A stretch of 15,794 nt of DNA from contig CALICC010000085.1 of assembly GCA_938049325.1 (NCBI GenBank), positions 1 to 15,794 of the forward strand. The letters run 5' to 3'. The stretch's first letter is position 1, and each line of letters opens with the position of its first letter. The notes under the pieces are model-generated. The model saw nothing but the letters and a program-made list of their open reading frames with translations, was not told the origin of the DNA and made no database searches. Below, piece by piece: positions 13,450 through 15,794 of the stretch. Origin of the DNA: an uncultured Ilumatobacter sp. (GTDB taxonomy: Bacteria; Actinomycetota; Acidimicrobiia; Acidimicrobiales; Ilumatobacteraceae). A program made the position numbers and the translations under genes.

Positions 13450-14277
13450 GTGATCATCGAACTCGACGACCCCGGCGATCCGCGCCTCGACGACTACTGC
13501 CTGCTCAACGACCAGGCCGCGCGCCGCGTTCGAGAGGGCGACGAGTTCTTCATCGCCGAGGGATACGTCTCGATCGATCGAGTCGTCGACTCGGGCCACG
13601 AACTCAGGTCGGTGTTGGTCACGCCGTCGCGCGTCGAACGAATCATCGAGCGCGTCCCGATGCTGAGGTCTGGCGACACGCCGCTGTACGTCATGACCCG
13701 CGACCTGATGGAACACGCCGTCGGCTTCGACCTGCACCGCGGCGTCGTGGCATCGGCGCAGCGGCGACCGGTTCAGACGGTTGCCGAGATCGCGGCGAGC
13801 AGCGCCACACGACTCGTCGTGATGGAAGGACTCAACGACGCGGAGAACGTCGGAGTCATCGCACGAGCAGCCCGAGCACTCGGCATGCACGGCCTCGTGC
13901 TCGACCCGACCTGCACCGACCCGTACTCGAGGCGAACCGTTCGCGTGAGCATGGGCGAGGTACTGCACCTTCCTGTCGCGCGAGCAACCGCGTGGCCCGA
14001 CGACCTCGACGTGCTCCATCAGGCAGGGTTCGAGTCGTGGGCGATGACACCAGCTGATGACTCGCTCGATCTCTGGTCGATCCAACCGGCCGAGCTCCCC
14101 GAGCGGCTGGCGGTGGTGCTCGGCGCCGAGGGTCCGGGCCTCAGCGCCGCCACCATGAACGCCACGTCGCAGCGCGTTCGGATCCCGATCGACCCCGACG
14201 TCGACTCACTCAACGTCGGCCACGCCGCAGCGATCACGTTCGCGGCCGTCTCCCGGGCCGTAGCATCCGGAGCGTGA
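13450..14277 (+). CDS. SpoU/TrmH-family RNA 2'-O-methyltransferase
   Basis: 275 residues, start GTG 13450. The three SPOUT motifs are present. Motif 1 is MEGLNDAENVGVIARAARAL (125-144), with N133 and R139. Motif 2 is LAVVLGAEGPGLS (220-232). Motif 3 is VRIPIDPDVDSLNVGHAAAI (243-262), with the S-L-N-V core that forms the knotted S-adenosylmethionine pocket. The N-terminal part (about 1-110), with FFIAEGYVSIDRVVDSG and the VLVTPSR strand, is the substrate-binding extension seen in rRNA ribose methyltransferases. The target, rRNA or tRNA, is not readable. No ribosome site precedes the start, and the gap to the previous stop is only 28 bp, so translation may depend on the upstream gene. The stop overlaps the start of the DUF389 gene. 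Confidence 0.9.
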   Translation: MIIELDDPGDPRLDDYCLLNDQAARRVREGDEFFIAEGYVSIDRVVDSGHELRSVLVTPSRVERIIERVPMLRSGDTPLYVMTRDLMEHAVGFDLHRGVVASAQRRPVQTVAEIAASSATRLVVMEGLNDAENVGVIARAARALGMHGLVLDPTCTDPYSRRTVRVSMGEVLHLPVARATAWPDDLDVLHQAGFESWAMTPADDSLDLWSIQPAELPERLAVVLGAEGPGLSAATMNATSQRVRIPIDPDVDSLNVGHAAAITFAAVSRAVASGA

Positions 14278-15794
14278 CCGAGGAGCCGATCGACTCGTCG
14301 AAGGCGACGGCAGAAGACCGCGCGGAGCGAACCGGAAAGATCGACAGCGCGAAGAAGCTGCTCACCGAGCGAGTCGCAGCCCGCAAAGACCCGGCTCGCC
14401 CACTGAAAAAGCCCGACCGTGCCTGGTGGCACCGTCACCTCGAACCCGAGGAGCGCCAGCGCGTGCTGTCCGAGCTCGGGATCAAGCGCGAGTCGCACTG
14501 GGCGTTCCGATTCTCGGTGATGCTCTCGTTGTCGGTGATCGTCGGCGTGATGGGCCTCTCGGCCAACTCGGCGGCGGTGGTCATCGGCGCCATGCTCCTC
14601 GCACCGCTCATGCAGCCCGTACTCGCGGCGGCTGCGTGCATCTCGATGGCGCTGTTCAAGAAGTCGCTCCAGTCGATCTTCTTCGTCCTCGCGGCGACCG
14701 CCGGCTCGATTGCGCTGAGCTACGTCCTCGCCGCGCTCTTCGTCACCGGTGAGCTCCCGAACGAAGTGACCAGTCGCACCGCACCTGACATCCGCGACCT
14801 GGTGGTCGCGCTCGGCGCGGGAACCGCCGGTGCGTACGCGACCGTCCGTCAGGACGTGTCGTCGTCACTGCCAGGCGTCGCCGTCGCCGTGGCATTGGTT
14901 CCGCCGCTCGGTGCGGTCGGGATCGCACTCGAAGCCGATGAAAACACACTCGCCCGCGGCGCGATGCTGCTGTACACCACCAACCTCGCAGCCATCGTGC
15001 TTGCGGCCTCGATCGTGTTCGTGGTCACCGGATTCGTCCCGCCACGTCGCCTCGCCACCACGTTCCGGCGCACCTCGGTGGTCGCGGCCGTGGTTGCAGT
15101 GATCGTCGTGGCGATCACCGTGCCGCTCTACAACGCGTCACGCGCTGCGGTGCGCGACACCGATCGACAGCTCGAAGCGTCCGGCCTCGTCACGAACTGG
15201 CTCGGAAACGTCCAAGCAACCGAGCCGCCGGACATCGAGTTCAACGGATCGACCGTGCTCATCCAGGTCCGCAGCTTCGAAGCACCCCCCGACGACACAC
15301 CCCTCGTCGCCGACTTCAAGACCCGCTTCGGAAGCGACAAGGAGGTTTCCTTGCTGTGGACGACCCTGTCGCGCCCCGTGGTGTCGGTCGAGACGACCAC
15401 GACGGTCCCGAGCGACGAAGAACTGCTCGAACGACAGATCACCGAGATCGTCGACGCCTGGTTGCAAGAGGGCGACTTCGAAGGCTCGCGCCGCCTCGAT
15501 CGGTTCCGCATCGAAGCCGACACCGTGCGCGTCGATGCGTCGGGTGTGGGCGATGCGCCATCGCGCGAGGAACTCACCGAGCAACTGGCCGAGGCGACGG
15601 GCCAGTCGTTCGTCGTGCAGCTCACGTGGCTCGAACGACGCGATGTCTCCGTTGGCACCACGCCGCCCACGCCCGACGAGCAGCTCGCCGTGCAGATCGA
15701 CGCGCTCGCGTCGGACTGGGCCGACGACAATGGCGTCGTCATCACCACGCTGTCGTACGACGGAACGACCGCCCTGATCCAAGCGGCCGGAGAA
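14274..15794 (+). CDS. DUF389-family membrane protein (3' end outside window)
   Basis: 507 codons are present and the frame is still open at the end. The GTG start at 14274 overlaps the TGA of the methyltransferase gene (GTGA), so the two are coupled. Residues 1-78 are charged and cytoplasmic. Residues 79-286 hold about seven hydrophobic segments with DUF389 marks: NSAAVVIGAMLLAPLMQPVL (98-117), ALVPPLGAVGIAL (207-219) and LLYTTNLAAIVLA (232-244). From about 290 on comes a soluble part with repeated units of about 87 residues. DUF389 proteins are conserved in actinobacteria and cyanobacteria, and their function is unknown. Hydropathy and motifs are seen directly; topology is inferred. Confidence 0.85.
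   Translation, partial: MTEEPIDSSKATAEDRAERTGKIDSAKKLLTERVAARKDPARPLKKPDRAWWHRHLEPEERQRVLSELGIKRESHWAFRFSVMLSLSVIVGVMGLSANSAAVVIGAMLLAPLMQPVLAAAACISMALFKKSLQSIFFVLAATAGSIALSYVLAALFVTGELPNEVTSRTAPDIRDLVVALGAGTAGAYATVRQDVSSSLPGVAVAVALVPPLGAVGIALEADENTLARGAMLLYTTNLAAIVLAASIVFVVTGFVPPRRLATTFRRTSVVAAVVAVIVVAITVPLYNASRAAVRDTDRQLEASGLVTNWLGNVQATEPPDIEFNGSTVLIQVRSFEAPPDDTPLVADFKTRFGSDKEVSLLWTTLSRPVVSVETTTTVPSDEELLERQITEIVDAWLQEGDFEGSRRLDRFRIEADTVRVDASGVGDAPSREELTEQLAEATGQSFVVQLTWLERRDVSVGTTPPTPDEQLAVQIDALASDWADDNGVVITTLSYDGTTALIQAAGE
15159..15794 (+). repeat. Tandem ~87-residue repeats in the soluble part of the DUF389 protein
   Basis: Three units share one pattern: a helix ending in N-W-L, A-W-L or D-W, then strands with I/V-x-V/I around a D-G/N-G/A-D turn, a P-rich loop, a helix, and a final strand L-L-W or L-T-W. 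The matching W residues fall at 309, 396 and 482, and the final L-x-W at 360-362 and 450-452. The third unit is cut by the window end. Sequence identity between units is low, so this is a protein-level repeat. Confidence 0.5.

Noticed and set aside
1..15794. tRNA, rRNA, CRISPR arrays, insertion sequences, phage or defence genes
   Set aside because: No cloverleaf, spaced direct repeats, transposase or integrase motif, or terminal inverted repeats were seen on either strand.

Overview
The window looks like chromosomal DNA of a high-G+C actinobacterium. The sequence is strongly G+C-rich, third codon positions favour G/C, GTG starts and TGA stops are common, and several genes have a TANNNT -10 element placed so that transcription would begin at the start codon (leaderless genes). 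The protein families (paired actinobacterial lipoproteins, a pentapeptide-DinB protein, a permuted-order family III CoA-transferase, DUF389) and the marine-type metabolic genes would suit the class Acidimicrobiia, for example an Ilumatobacter relative. That placement is an inference from style. No rRNA, tRNA, CRISPR array, insertion sequence or phage gene was seen. The gene content is ordinary and dense; the most interesting signals are regulatory.

Layout. 1-1556 (+): the 3' part of a GNAT acetyltransferase, then a pentapeptide-repeat/DinB protein. 1585-3754 (-): a two-gene ABC exporter of NatA/NatB type. It has a clear sigma70-type promoter, a tandem-repeat operator candidate, and a 13-codon leaderless reading frame whose stop overlaps the ATPase start. 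3838-5903 (-): a class I/II PLP aminotransferase followed by an ornithine cyclodeaminase/mu-crystallin family enzyme, sharing one base. An open cysteine-rich frame lies just upstream and runs into the aminotransferase start. 6153-7664 (+): two lipoproteins, one with a peptidoglycan-binding domain and one with an acidic Ser/Thr-rich stalk. 7708-8292 (+): a Nudix hydrolase. 8365-11421 (-): a PfkB-family sugar/nucleoside kinase, a family III CoA-transferase and a TetR regulator. 11424-12097 (+): a DUF1772 membrane protein divergent from the TetR gene. The shared intergenic region holds two copies of a GTAC-rich operator and a large perfect palindrome. 12132-15794 (+): a class III aminotransferase, a SpoU/TrmH-type RNA methyltransferase and a DUF389 membrane protein that runs off the window.

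How the genes work together. The ATPase and permease form one exporter. The aminotransferase and cyclodeaminase-family enzyme probably act in sequence on an amino acid and its keto or cyclic-imine product. The TetR protein probably controls itself and the DUF1772 gene. The methyltransferase and DUF389 genes are translationally coupled, although no shared function is evident. The remaining neighbours show no obvious common pathway.
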